64,000 bases of DNA from JAUMWX01 sp023394215 (GTDB lineage Bacteria > Bacillota > Clostridia > Tissierellales > Peptoniphilaceae). A program made the translations under genes and the position numbers. The notes under the pieces are model-generated. The model saw only the letters and a list, made by a program, of their open reading frames with translations. It searched no databases and had not been told where the DNA came from. This document shows positions 1 through 9,700 of this stretch, one piece after another (the first letter of the stretch is position 1; each line of letters begins with the position of its first letter). Where the stretch lies: the NCBI GenBank assembly GCA_050313995.1, contig JBNPMM010000002.1. One strand, 5' to 3'.

Positions 1-580
1 CACTTGTAACAAGCTTATCAAACAAATCCAAAATCTCTTTAGATGTATTTTCGTCAACGGCTCCCGTAGGCTCATCAGCCAAGATAAGGTCAGGATTGTT
101 CACCAAAGCCCTGGCTATGGCTACCCTCTGCTTTTGCCCTCCTGACAACTTTGAAGTAAGCTTATTATAAATAGCCGGCTCCAAGCCCACCTTTTCCAAA
201 GCTTCCTTTGCCAAGTCATTCAGTTCCTTAGACTTATAGATTTTGTCAAAATATAGTGGAGTCTTTACATTTTCTATTACACTGTCTTCCTCTATCAACA
301 GATATTCCTGAAATACAAAGGATATTTTCTTTCCCCTTAAATCATCCAGTTCCTTATTTGAAGCCTTTGCCATATCAAGGTCGTTAAATACATAGCTTCC
401 TCCGTCAAAACTCTCAAGTCCCCCTATTATATTTAAAAGCGTGGACTTTCCTACGCCGCTGGTTCCCATAATTGCCACATAGTCACTTTTACCCAGGCTG
501 AAATCAAGGTCCTTAAGTACATGAAGCTCATTCTCCTGATTTTTATTATAATACTTGTTTAACTTCTCTATCCTTATCAT
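1..580 (-). CDS. ABC transporter ATP-binding protein, MacB/LolD type (3' end outside window)
   Basis: ATP-hydrolysing subunit of an exporter or lipoprotein-type ABC system. The translated part shows Walker A (GTSGVGKST), a Q-loop (FVFQEYLL), the ABC signature (LSGGQKQR) and Walker B (LILADEP), in the order typical of the MacB/LolD/FtsE family. The C-terminus runs off the window. The start ATG at 580 is preceded by a purine-rich GGGGAGGGG. It lies one base after the stop of the upstream permease, so the genes are almost certainly translationally coupled. Its partners are the two FtsX-like permeases immediately upstream. The substrate cannot be told from sequence; such trios often export peptides or lantibiotic-like compounds. 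Confidence 0.9.
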   Translation of the reverse strand, partial: MIRIEKLNKYYNKNQENELHVLKDLDFSLGKSDYVAIMGTSGVGKSTLLNIIGGLESFDGGSYVFNDLDMAKASNKELDDLRGKKISFVFQEYLLIEEDSVIENVKTPLYFDKIYKSKELNDLAKEALEKVGLEPAIYNKLTSKLSGGQKQRVAIARALVNNPDLILADEPTGAVDENTSKEILDLFDKLVTS

Positions 581-581
581 C

Positions 582-1646
582 CTAACCCCTCCCCTTATAT
601 GTTTCAAGCAAGGACTTATTGAAATACTTCCTTATGCTGAAAAATGCCATAATAGCCATAATAACTAAGACACTTACAAATACCAAAATCATGGACCTTA
701 AGCTCAGGTCATACCTTACCAAGCCCAAAATTCTCCTGAAAATTATCCTGTCAATCATATTAAAAACAAGTACAGCCACGGCAAAAGATCCTAAAAAGGT
801 AATTAAAAGCTCTGAATATAAAAGCTTATAAAAAACCGACTTCTTCATTCCCAAAAATCTGTAGACAAAATACTTTTTCTTACGATTGTTCAATATATGC
901 CAATAAATAAACATAAGGTTCAACACGGAAATAGCAACAAGAACAAGTGTTACAAAGCCGACTTTAACTTCTACATCCGCAATCGGAATAAATTTATCTC
1001 GAAGCTTCAACCCTCCTGCATCCTTATCAAATTTATCCAAAAACTCTTCTCTCTCCACCTCCCTAAGGTCGGGATCCAATTGGATTTCAAATCTATCCAT
1101 TTCAAGCCCCATATCCCTTGCAAGTTTCAAGGTTATTATAAACGAATTCCAGTAAACCCTATCGGTGAAGCCGACTACTTTAACTTCATGTCCAAAAAAA
1201 TTAACCTTATCTCCTATTTTTATCCCCTTATCCATAGCATAAATTTGAGGTACAGCGATTAAATTATCTTTTTCCCCTGCAAGAGGCAAACTCCCCTCAC
1301 AAGCTTTAGCTTTCTCGGCAGCCTTTATTATAGAAAAAAACTCCCTGCCAATTCTTTCTTCACTTTTATAATCTTTAGGAAAGCTGATAGACTTAGGTAT
1401 CCTATAAGCTGTTTTAGCAGTATATACCTGCGGCATTTGAGAAATACCTACAAAAAATTCATCTTTCTTTCCCGGGTTTTCATATTCCAGCATCTGAGCT
1501 TTCTTATATTTAGCTAAACTCTCATTGTTTAAATGCTGATTCGAAGCAAATATCTGAAAGCAAAAAACTATGGAAAGGACTAAGATAAATATAAACAGTC
1601 TCATACCTTTAAAATTTTTTATAAGTTCCTTCTTAAGTACCTTCAT
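582..1646 (-). CDS. FtsX-like ABC transporter permease
   Basis: Membrane subunit of the ABC system (354 aa). It has one N-terminal membrane segment (about residues 13-34), a large extracytoplasmic domain (about 35-225) and three C-terminal membrane segments (about 228-345). This is the 1+3 layout of MacB/FtsX permeases. Its start overlaps the end of the upstream permease by 4 bases and its stop is one base before the ATPase start, so the three form one operon. The extracellular domain is the usual place for substrate or partner contact. The substrate is unknown. Confidence 0.8.
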   Translation of the reverse strand: MKVLKKELIKNFKGMRLFIFILVLSIVFCFQIFASNQHLNNESLAKYKKAQMLEYENPGKKDEFFVGISQMPQVYTAKTAYRIPKSISFPKDYKSEERIGREFFSIIKAAEKAKACEGSLPLAGEKDNLIAVPQIYAMDKGIKIGDKVNFFGHEVKVVGFTDRVYWNSFIITLKLARDMGLEMDRFEIQLDPDLREVEREEFLDKFDKDAGGLKLRDKFIPIADVEVKVGFVTLVLVAISVLNLMFIYWHILNNRKKKYFVYRFLGMKKSVFYKLLYSELLITFLGSFAVAVLVFNMIDRIIFRRILGLVRYDLSLRSMILVFVSVLVIMAIMAFFSIRKYFNKSLLETYKGRG

Positions 1647-2905
1647 CTCCCGATCCTCCCCCTAAACTTCGAAGAAATACTCCTAACCGTTATAAGAGAA
1701 AATATTATGCTCATGAGCAAAACGATTAGAAATATAAGTCCTAAATCCGTCCAAGCTATCTTGGCATTATTAAATATAAATGATTTTAAAAAAACGGAAC
1801 CTGTCAAATGTCTTCTTGCAAAATCTGTTTTCATAAAATATGAAAATGCCGAATACAGAACTGTAGGAAGGAAAAATATAAACACATAATAAAGCGTGGA
1901 TATAAAAAATACATCCTTTCTGCTTGCTCCATTATAAATATAAATACTGAACCTGCTTTTAAAAAGATCCTTATTTATATAAGCTATACAAAGACAGGTA
2001 ACAACCACCGTTATAGACAGGGCTATCAACATATCTAAATTTTGCTGCAAGTAAAAACTCACTCCCTCTTCCTGCTCTTTTAACAAGCCTTCTGAAAATA
2101 AGTAATAACCCAAATCATTATTTTCAAAAAAATCCCTTACTTCGGATAACTGATTTTCATTTAACCCATCTTGAAAATAGATAAGTCTTGCTTTCGGTAT
2201 ATTAAATTTATCAGTATTTTTAAAACTTAAAAATATATCATTTTCAGGCACTATAAACTGCTTATTTCTTATCTCAAATATGTTTTCCGGAAATAATTCC
2301 CCTATAGGAAAGTCCGAATTAGCCATCCTCCCTGTCGACAAGTGCCTTATATCGCTTGAGTAAAAACCTGTAACCTTAAAATCATAACTTTTATCTTGAA
2401 GGTTTAAACTAAAAACACTCCCTATTTTATATTCTCCCCCAAATCTATCAATGACTAAAGCCGGTATAGGCTTGCCTTCTTCATATTTCTCAAGCCCACC
2501 TTCCCTTATATATTTGTCCATATTTTTTAGGGTAAGCTCATCATACATATAAACATTGGCTAAATTTACTTCATCATAATACTTTATATGATAAGGACTT
2601 ATACCTTTGAACAAGTCTTTCCTATCCCTTACAAAATCCTCAACCTTTGCATTATTTTCATCTATCTTAGCCCGATTATCAACCGTCCTATCTTTATAAG
2701 CCAAGCTATATGGGTATTTATTCATATAAAACAGAGAATTTGCCACGGGTTTCTTACTTAAATAATTTAAATCTCCACTTACAGTTTTTAATCTGTTAAA
2801 CTTAAAAATGCTCACAAACAAGGCAAAAAAAACCTGCATGCATATTATAAATACAATTACCCTGTTTTTTCTGATTAATCCTTTAATAATCGATACTCTT
2901 TTCAT
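1643..2905 (-). CDS. FtsX-like ABC transporter permease, first gene of the operon
   Basis: Second permease of the same ABC system (about 420 aa), again with one N-terminal membrane helix, a long extracytoplasmic domain and three C-terminal helices (about residues 295-415). I place the start at the ATG at 2905, which has GAGG six bases upstream. The reading frame also extends four codons further to a GTG at 2917. Two different FtsX permeases beside one ATPase suggest a heterodimeric membrane core. The AT-rich region upstream (2906-3100) must hold the promoter, but I could not define one convincingly. Confidence 0.8.
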   Translation of the reverse strand: MKRVSIIKGLIRKNRVIVFIICMQVFFALFVSIFKFNRLKTVSGDLNYLSKKPVANSLFYMNKYPYSLAYKDRTVDNRAKIDENNAKVEDFVRDRKDLFKGISPYHIKYYDEVNLANVYMYDELTLKNMDKYIREGGLEKYEEGKPIPALVIDRFGGEYKIGSVFSLNLQDKSYDFKVTGFYSSDIRHLSTGRMANSDFPIGELFPENIFEIRNKQFIVPENDIFLSFKNTDKFNIPKARLIYFQDGLNENQLSEVRDFFENNDLGYYLFSEGLLKEQEEGVSFYLQQNLDMLIALSITVVVTCLCIAYINKDLFKSRFSIYIYNGASRKDVFFISTLYYVFIFFLPTVLYSAFSYFMKTDFARRHLTGSVFLKSFIFNNAKIAWTDLGLIFLIVLLMSIIFSLITVRSISSKFRGRIGR

Positions 2906-3110
2906 TTTCCACCTCACTATTAACGAAAACTATATCTTATATTATTTCATACCTACACTATAATCCTTTATTTAAATCTTTATTAATATTATTTTAACAC
3001 AAATTATTAAATAACAATCATTTAATAAACCCTTTCTTTGATAACCTTATCATTATATTAAGTTTATTTAACAATCACTTCATAAGAATAAACTCCAATA
3101 AGCACAAGAA

Positions 3111-3138
3111 AAAAAGTCCGACATCTGCCGAACTTTTT
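3111..3138 (-). terminator. Terminator of the threonine aldolase gene
   Basis: Imperfect hairpin: AAAAAGT (3111-3117) pairs with ACTTTTT (3132-3138), and CG pairs with CG inside. On the minus strand it is followed by a T-rich run. It begins 18 bases past the aldolase stop. The rest of 2906-3155 is AT-rich with no gene. Confidence 0.65.
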
Positions 3139-3155
3139 ATAAATAATATATATTG

Positions 3156-4178
3156 TTACATTCCCTTGAAAGCCTTGTCCACCGCATCTATATCTTCCAT
3201 AGTGGTAGCCCATGTGGTTGCAAATCTTGTGTTAAAAAGATTGTCACCTATTTGATCTCCCACCTGGAAGTGAATGGTCCTACTAAGCTTTTCTATCTGA
3301 TTTCCGCTAAGCTTTGCAAATACAAGATTTGCCTCAGCATCGGCAACAAGCTCCACTCCCCTGGATTTAAAAACTTTTGTAAGTTCTACAGCCATATCGG
3401 AAGCGTGCCTTGCTATTTTATAGAAAAGTCCATCTTTAAACATGGTTTCAAACTGAATACCGTAAATATATCCCTTTGCCAAAAGGGCTCCCCTTTGCTT
3501 TATAAGCTTTCTCGTTCCCTTCTTAAGATCGGGATTTACTATCACCAGAGCTTCTCCTAAAAGCATACCGTTTTTAGTCCCTCCTATGGAAAAAACATCA
3601 AAATACTTTGTAAGATCCCTCATGGTCAAATCGTTATTTCTCGAACCTAAAGCCGTACCTATCCTCGCTCCGTCCATAAACATATATAGGCCGTTTTTCT
3701 TACAAAAAGTAGAAAGCTCCTCAAGTTCCGCCTTCTTATATATGGTTCCGAGCTCCGTAGCATTTGATATGTATACAAGCTTGGGTTCTACACAATATTC
3801 ATGGCTATGGTCATGAAGTACTTTTTTTATACCTTCTACAGTAACCTTGCCGTCTCTGTTTTTAGTCTGGATAATCTGTAAACCTACAGCTTCTATAGAG
3901 CCGTTTTCGGTATTTACTATATGCCCCGTATCCGCCGATACAACCCCCTCAAACCTATTAAGACCTATAAGCAGACCCAGTACATTTACTATAGTCCCTC
4001 CATGGACAAAATGTATATCTACACTTTCATCTCCAAGATCCCTTTTAAGATAGGAAACCGCATTTTTCACATGATAATCTTCAGAATATCCAACATTTTT
4101 TTCACCACAATATCCGACCATATCCTTTAAGACAGCCGGGTGGCAAAGTTCGTTATAGTCGTTATAAAAACTCGTCAT
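3156..4178 (-). CDS. ltaE: Low-specificity L-threonine aldolase (PLP)
   Basis: Cleaves L-threonine or allo-threonine to glycine and acetaldehyde in the cytosol. The 340-aa protein is the normal length for the beta-eliminating-lyase fold. The PLP lysine is K202 in the family motif FSIGGTKNG. The cofactor-binding aspartate and arginine are in MDGARIG (about 169-172), and HGGTIVN near 59 is the phosphate-binding loop. Its start overlaps the end of comFC by 17 bases and has GGAGATGTAA just upstream. Co-transcription with a competence gene and recD2 is probably incidental. It fits an amino-acid-fermenting lifestyle. Confidence 0.9.
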   Translation of the reverse strand: MTSFYNDYNELCHPAVLKDMVGYCGEKNVGYSEDYHVKNAVSYLKRDLGDESVDIHFVHGGTIVNVLGLLIGLNRFEGVVSADTGHIVNTENGSIEAVGLQIIQTKNRDGKVTVEGIKKVLHDHSHEYCVEPKLVYISNATELGTIYKKAELEELSTFCKKNGLYMFMDGARIGTALGSRNNDLTMRDLTKYFDVFSIGGTKNGMLLGEALVIVNPDLKKGTRKLIKQRGALLAKGYIYGIQFETMFKDGLFYKIARHASDMAVELTKVFKSRGVELVADAEANLVFAKLSGNQIEKLSRTIHFQVGDQIGDNLFNTRFATTWATTMEDIDAVDKAFKGM

Positions 4179-4809
4179 TTACATCTCCAATCCTGCTTGA
4201 CGAAAGGGTCAAGCATACAATATCTATTTCAAAATTTTTCCTTAACTCATAAATAATTTGGTTAAGGGTTGCTCCCGTAGTAACCAAATCATCTATTAAT
4301 AGTATACCTTTATTTTCCAATTTGCAAGACTTGTTACAGCGAAAAGAATTTAAAAGATTATTTTTTCTTGCATCCCTTCCAAGCTTGTTTTGCTCTACTG
4401 TTTTATGAATCTTATCTACCGGACTTATGAGTTTAAAACCCAATTTTTCAGCCACATATCCGGCTAAAAGCTCTGATTGATTATAACCTCTTTTGTACAG
4501 ATCCTTCCTGTGCATTGGGACATAAGCTATATAGTCAAAACTAAGCCCCAACTTCTTTATATGCCCCATAAGTATATCTGCCAGGGGTTTCAATAAATAA
4601 GTTTTTTTCTCAAATTTGAAATCCTTTATAATCTCCTTTATAAAATTATTATAAAAAAGAGGAAAATAGCAAACTGCACCATCCAAAGGGAAACATCCGT
4701 CTATAAAATCAAGATTTGAATAACAATTATCGCACATCAAATTCTCGGATTTCTCCTGCCCGCAAATCATGCAGTAGGAATCCGAATAAAATAAAAAATC
4801 ACTTATCAT
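4162..4809 (-). CDS. comFC: ComF-family phosphoribosyltransferase-like protein
   Basis: ComFC-type protein (215 aa). It has an N-terminal zinc-ribbon-like cysteine set (C13, C16, C26, C29) and a C-terminal type I phosphoribosyltransferase domain with a clear PRPP loop, ILLIDDLVTTGAT (170-181). In Bacillus this family is needed for DNA uptake during transformation and is co-transcribed with a DNA helicase. Here it overlaps the helicase recD2 by 11 bases, which echoes that pairing. Whether this organism is transformable is not shown. Confidence 0.88.
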   Translation of the reverse strand: MISDFLFYSDSYCMICGQEKSENLMCDNCYSNLDFIDGCFPLDGAVCYFPLFYNNFIKEIIKDFKFEKKTYLLKPLADILMGHIKKLGLSFDYIAYVPMHRKDLYKRGYNQSELLAGYVAEKLGFKLISPVDKIHKTVEQNKLGRDARKNNLLNSFRCNKSCKLENKGILLIDDLVTTGATLNQIIYELRKNFEIDIVCLTLSSSRIGDVNDEFL

Positions 4810-7024
4810 CTTCTTCCTCGAAAAAACTGTAAGCCTCCGCCAAATACTGGGCGAGCCTTGAATTTCTCCGCTGTCTGTAACTGTTCTCTATCATTTTATA
4901 CATTATATTCTCATCGCCTACCAAAACAACTATCTTCTTTCCTCTGGTTATGGCTGTATAAAGTATATTTCTTGTCATTAATAAATACGGGGCCCTCGCC
5001 ATAGGTATGATAACTATCGGAAATTCCGACCCCTGTGATTTGTGGACGGTAATAGCATAAGATAAGGATATCTCCGAAAAGTCCTTATATTGATATGTAA
5101 CTATCCTGTCATCCACCAAAACTTCTATACTGGTATCATCAGTAAAAACATTTCTTATAAAGCCTATATCACCGTTAAAAATCCCCTTAGAGATATTTCC
5201 ATACTTATCCTTAAGATCTATGTCATAGTTATTTTTTACCTGCATGACCTTGTCTCTTTCCCTAAATATGCTGTCTGCATGCTTAAGCTCGGACTTGTTG
5301 AAATCAGCCTGATTAAGTACCTGCTGTAAAGCTGTATTTAAGTTTTCCGTACCGCAAACTCCCTTTTTGGTAGGTGATAATACCTGAATATCCCTTATAG
5401 GATCCAGTCCATAATGCTTGGGCAGCCTGTTGGCAACCAAATCCACTATAGTATTCAAAGTGTCATGGTCATTTTTAGTTTTTATAAAGAAAAAATCCTG
5501 ATTTTCTTCATTTAAAACCGGCTTCTTTCCCCCGTTTATAAGGTGGGCATTTCTGACTATATTGGATTTTTCCCCCTGCCTGAAGACTATATCAAGTCCT
5601 ATGGTCTTTATAGTTTTAGATTTTATAAGGTCGTTAAGGACATTACCGGGACCCACTGAAGGCAGCTGATCGCTATCTCCTACAAATATAAGCTTAGTAT
5701 CATTGCCGACAGCCTTAAGCAAATTATTCATAAGGAAAATATCAACCATACTCATTTCATCCACTATTATCAGGTCGGAATCAATAGGATTTTCCTCGTT
5801 GAAGTCAAGTACGGCATATTCATCTTCCAAAGACTTGTATCCTAAAAGCCTATGTATTGTTGAGGCTGCTTGCCCTGTAGATTCTTCCATCCTCTTTGCC
5901 GCCCTTCCTGTAGGTGCGCAAAGAGTGAACTTCAAATTTAGTTTATCCGCTAAGGAAATAATTGCCTTTATAAGCGTAGTTTTCCCCGTACCGGGTCCAC
6001 CTGTGATTACGAGCAAATTCTCCTCTATAGCACTCTTTATTGCATCTTTCTGCTTGTCTGAATAGGATATTTTGTCCTCTTTTTCTATCTTGGATATGAG
6101 CTTGTCGAGATTTTTTCCCTCCTGCTTATTTTCTCTAAGAAGGAGCTTCAAAAGGTAGGAAACTATGCTTTTTTCAATCTCATAAATACTCCTGAGATAA
6201 ACTATCTCCTTACCGTCCTCAAAGGTTTCAAGCTTTATCCTGCCCTCAAATTCCATGCTCACAAGCTGACCATCTATGAGAGAAGCTTCCTTTCCTATAA
6301 GCTTGGCCCCTAAATCAACGAGCTCTTTTCTCTCCAAATAACAGTTGCCATTTAAACTTGCAGCCTGTCCCAATATGTATATAAGGGCAGCCCCTATCCT
6401 AAAAGGAGAATCCGGTCTTACATTATTCTTAAGGGCTATATTATCCGCTATGTTGAACCCTATTCCCCTTATATCATCTATAAGAACATAAGGATTTTCC
6501 TCTATGATGACCCTTGCCATATTTTTATACTTCTTGTATATTTCAGCTGAAAGTCTGCTGCCAAGCCCCAAAGATTGAAGAAAAATAATAGTATCCCTCG
6601 CCTCATTTTCCTTCAAAACAGCCTTTTTTATAGCCTCAAGCTTCTTTTGGCCTATACCGTTTATAGCTAAGAGTTTATCGGGCTCATTGGTCATAATCTC
6701 AAGACTGTCCTGACCGAACTTCCTCACTATATCCCTTGCCATTTTCTTGCCTATAAAAGGAATTAGCCCGCTTGAAAGGTATTTTTCTATTTGGTCGAGC
6801 CCGGTAGGCATAATCTTCTCATAATCCTTAAGCCTTATCTGCTCCCCATACAAATCGTGGTAAATCAAATCTCCGGAAAGCCTCACCGTATCCCCTACAT
6901 TTATTTGCATAACCTTGCCTACAACAGTCACCATTCCATCCGTCGTATCCAAATTAAATATAGTATAATAATTTTCTTCATTTCTGAAGCGAATATCAGC
7001 TACACTTCCCTCAAGCTTTACCAT
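4799..7024 (-). CDS. recD2: RecD2-type ATP-dependent DNA helicase
   Basis: Superfamily 1B 5'-3' DNA helicase without RecBC partners (741 aa). It has an N-terminal extension with helix-hairpin-helix-like repeats (about 80-200, for example INGIGQKKLEAI and IRGIGFNIAD), Walker A TGGPGTGKTT (341-350), Walker B LIIVDEMSM, and a C-terminal UvrD-like motif (TVHKSQGSEF). RecD2 acts in DNA repair and replication-fork processing. The start ATG at 7024 is preceded by AGAGGAAG and lies 12 bases after the murA stop. Confidence 0.95.
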   Translation of the reverse strand: MVKLEGSVADIRFRNEENYYTIFNLDTTDGMVTVVGKVMQINVGDTVRLSGDLIYHDLYGEQIRLKDYEKIMPTGLDQIEKYLSSGLIPFIGKKMARDIVRKFGQDSLEIMTNEPDKLLAINGIGQKKLEAIKKAVLKENEARDTIIFLQSLGLGSRLSAEIYKKYKNMARVIIEENPYVLIDDIRGIGFNIADNIALKNNVRPDSPFRIGAALIYILGQAASLNGNCYLERKELVDLGAKLIGKEASLIDGQLVSMEFEGRIKLETFEDGKEIVYLRSIYEIEKSIVSYLLKLLLRENKQEGKNLDKLISKIEKEDKISYSDKQKDAIKSAIEENLLVITGGPGTGKTTLIKAIISLADKLNLKFTLCAPTGRAAKRMEESTGQAASTIHRLLGYKSLEDEYAVLDFNEENPIDSDLIIVDEMSMVDIFLMNNLLKAVGNDTKLIFVGDSDQLPSVGPGNVLNDLIKSKTIKTIGLDIVFRQGEKSNIVRNAHLINGGKKPVLNEENQDFFFIKTKNDHDTLNTIVDLVANRLPKHYGLDPIRDIQVLSPTKKGVCGTENLNTALQQVLNQADFNKSELKHADSIFRERDKVMQVKNNYDIDLKDKYGNISKGIFNGDIGFIRNVFTDDTSIEVLVDDRIVTYQYKDFSEISLSYAITVHKSQGSEFPIVIIPMARAPYLLMTRNILYTAITRGKKIVVLVGDENIMYKMIENSYRQRRNSRLAQYLAEAYSFFEEEDDK

Positions 7025-7036
7025 AACTTCCTCTAA

Positions 7037-8302
7037 TTATTCTTTAATAAGTTCTATATCGGCACCAAGTCCTTTAAACTTGTCAATCACATCATAATAT
7101 CCCCTGTAAATATGATAAATATCATACACAAGAGTTTCACCCTCGGCTACAAGCCCTGCCAATATACAGGAAGCTCCCGCTCTAAGGTCCGTTGCCTTAA
7201 CCTTTGCCCCCTTAAGACCAGGCACTCCCATTATTTTGGCTTCATTGCCATCAGTAACTATAAGGGCCTTCATCTTGTTAAGCTCATCCACGTGCATAAA
7301 CCTGTTTTCAAACACAGTTTCCTCAACTAAAGACTCCCCTTCACAAAGGGTCATAAGAGTCATAAACTGGGATTGGGCATCAGTCGGAAAACCGGGATAA
7401 GGAAGGGTCCTGATATTTGTAGCCTTAAGCCTATCCTTACCTATCACTCTGATACTTTCAGCATCTTCATCTTCCTCTATTGTACATCCCATTTCCCTAA
7501 GTTTTGCAATAACAGGCCTTATATGAGAAGGTACGACATTTCTTACAAGCACATCTCCACCCGTAATCGCAGCCGCTACCATATAGGTGGAGGCCTCTAT
7601 CCTGTCAGGTATAATAACATGGTCCGCACCCTTAAGTTCCTTTACCCCTTCTATAGTAATGGTTTTTGTTCCTGCACCTCTGATCTTTGCTCCCATTTTT
7701 GTCAAAAAATTTGCCAAATCCGTTATTTCAGGCTCCAATGCGGCATTATCTATTATCGTAGTACCCTCAGCAAGCACTGATGCCATAAGTATGTTTTCTG
7801 TCGCTCCTACTGAAGGAAAATCAAGATATACATAATCTCCCTTTAAGCCTCCGTCAGCTGTTGCTCCGATGGCGTTCAAATCCTCGGATATCTTGGCTCC
7901 AAGTGCCCTGAAGCCCTTAAGATGCAAATCCACCGGTCTTGCCCCTATATTGCAGCCCCCCGGAAGATTTGTAAGAGTTTTGCCAAGTCTTGCCAACAAA
8001 GGCCCCATAACAAGAAAAGATGCCCTCATCTTATCCATAAGTTCATAAGGGGTTTCATACTTTACAAGCTTGTCATTTTTTATCCTAAGGCTCTTTTCCC
8101 CCAGGTGTTCAACCTTAGCCCCTAAAGATTCCAATACCTCAAGCATTATTTCAACATCCTTAAGCATGGGAACTTCTCTGATAATAGTTTCCTCTTTGGT
8201 AAGCAAAGTTGCAGCCAGGATAGGAAGGGCCGTATTTTTCGCCCCGTCAATCCAAACTTCTCCCCTAAGGGGTCCATTAGGTCTTACTCTTATATATTCC
8301 AT
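7037..8302 (-). CDS. murA: UDP-N-acetylglucosamine 1-carboxyvinyltransferase (MurA)
   Basis: First committed step of peptidoglycan synthesis: transfers enolpyruvate from PEP to UDP-GlcNAc. The 421-aa protein has the EPSP-synthase-like double domain, the K/N pair near the start (DGAKNTALP) and the catalytic cysteine C117 in LPGGCNIGARP. Cysteine rather than aspartate here is associated with fosfomycin sensitivity. It has a good AGGAGG before ATG 8302. Many Firmicutes carry two MurA paralogues; only this one is in the window. Confidence 0.95.
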   Translation of the reverse strand: MEYIRVRPNGPLRGEVWIDGAKNTALPILAATLLTKEETIIREVPMLKDVEIMLEVLESLGAKVEHLGEKSLRIKNDKLVKYETPYELMDKMRASFLVMGPLLARLGKTLTNLPGGCNIGARPVDLHLKGFRALGAKISEDLNAIGATADGGLKGDYVYLDFPSVGATENILMASVLAEGTTIIDNAALEPEITDLANFLTKMGAKIRGAGTKTITIEGVKELKGADHVIIPDRIEASTYMVAAAITGGDVLVRNVVPSHIRPVIAKLREMGCTIEEDEDAESIRVIGKDRLKATNIRTLPYPGFPTDAQSQFMTLMTLCEGESLVEETVFENRFMHVDELNKMKALIVTDGNEAKIMGVPGLKGAKVKATDLRAGASCILAGLVAEGETLVYDIYHIYRGYYDVIDKFKGLGADIELIKE

Positions 8303-8323
8303 TTTGCCTCCTATGACAAATTT

Positions 8324-9691
8324 TTATAATAAAATTAATTCTACAAATACAAAATAAATTACCAGTGATAAAGTATCCACAACCGTAGTTATAAGCGGCG
8401 CCGCCATTAAAGCAGGGTCCATGTTAAGCTTCTTTGCCAAAATAGGAAGAAGCCCCCCGAAACACTTTGCTATAACTATGGTAACGAGCAAAGATAGGGA
8501 CACGGTGATTGCTATCATAAATTCTCCGGGTTTCATAAGCAAAACCCTTACAAAATTAACAACCGCCATAACCGAACCTACAACTAAGGAAACCTTAAAT
8601 TCCTTAAATAAAACTTTCTTGTAGTCTGATGTACTCAATTCCCCTATAGCAAGCCCTCTTATTATCATAGTTGACGACTGGCTTCCCGCATTTCCGCCTG
8701 CTCCGGTAAGCATTGTAACGAAAGCCATAAGCCCGCTTATTTGAGCAAGCTTGCTCTCAAATCCCATCAAAAGAAAACCTGTTATGGTCCCGGTAAGCAT
8801 AAGTATTATAAGCCAGGAAAACCTGTTTTTTGCAAGTTCCACTATTGAAGATTTAAGGTAAGGCTTTTCTGACGGCATCATGGCCGCCATCTTTTCAAAG
8901 TCCTCAGTAGCCTCTTCTTCCAATACTTCCAAGGCGTCATCTATAGTTACAACCCCTACCAGCCTATTTTCATGATCTACAACGGGCAAGGACAAAAAGC
9001 CGTACTTGGCAAATTGTCTGGCTACGTACTCCTGGTCGTCGGTTGTTCTTAGAAAAATAACATCCTCGTCCATCAAATCTTCTATTTTAACATCATCCTT
9101 ATTTATTAAAAGAGTCCTGACGGAAACAAAGCCCTCCAAGGTCTTTCTTGAATCGGTTATATATATGGTATATATGGACTCACTGGATATACCCTTCTGC
9201 CTAATCTTCTTAATAGCTTGCCCAACAGTACTGGACTTATTTATATCTATAAGTTCGGCTGTCATTATAGAACCTGCCGAATACTCAGGATATTGAAGGA
9301 ACTGATTTATTATCCTCCTCCTGTCTCTCGGCATATTTTCCATAACCTTATTTACAACTGTAGTCGGAAGCTCTTCAAGCATATCAACCACATCGTCCGT
9401 ATAGAGTTTTTCCACCATATCGGTCAACTCGGTATTGGTCATGGCTATAATTATTTTTTCCTGTACCTCTACGGAAAAATAGGAAAAAGTTTCTGCGGCT
9501 ATATCCTTAGGAAGTATCCTGAACACTGTCAAAGCCTCTAAATATCCCATTTCTTCCATTTCTGTAAGCTCTTCTATAAATATAGCCAAGTCCGCTTCGT
9601 TATAGGTTATAAGCTCTTCCCTAAGCTCTCTCAATTTCTTGTTCTTAAGAAGGTCAAACAACAAATCAAAATCTTCTCTTATTTCGTCCAT
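8324..9691 (-). CDS. mgtE: Magnesium transporter MgtE (copy 2 of a tandem pair)
   Basis: Mg2+ channel/transporter (455 aa) with the full MgtE layout: an N-terminal helical domain (about 1-135), two CBS domains (about 140-260) that sense cytosolic Mg2+, a connecting helix, and about five membrane helices (285-455). These include the conserved pore segment GAGGNAGSQSSTMIIRGLA. Its ribosome site AGGAGG lies across the stop of the upstream paralogue. It is close in sequence to that paralogue along its whole length, so the pair arose by tandem duplication. Confidence 0.93.
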   Translation of the reverse strand: MDEIREDFDLLFDLLKNKKLRELREELITYNEADLAIFIEELTEMEEMGYLEALTVFRILPKDIAAETFSYFSVEVQEKIIIAMTNTELTDMVEKLYTDDVVDMLEELPTTVVNKVMENMPRDRRRIINQFLQYPEYSAGSIMTAELIDINKSSTVGQAIKKIRQKGISSESIYTIYITDSRKTLEGFVSVRTLLINKDDVKIEDLMDEDVIFLRTTDDQEYVARQFAKYGFLSLPVVDHENRLVGVVTIDDALEVLEEEATEDFEKMAAMMPSEKPYLKSSIVELAKNRFSWLIILMLTGTITGFLLMGFESKLAQISGLMAFVTMLTGAGGNAGSQSSTMIIRGLAIGELSTSDYKKVLFKEFKVSLVVGSVMAVVNFVRVLLMKPGEFMIAITVSLSLLVTIVIAKCFGGLLPILAKKLNMDPALMAAPLITTVVDTLSLVIYFVFVELILL

Positions 9692-9700
9692 TTCAACCTC

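Noticed and set aside
897..1262. 121-codon plus-strand frame opposite the FtsX-like permease
   Set aside because: Antisense shadow of a well-supported gene, with no ribosome site.
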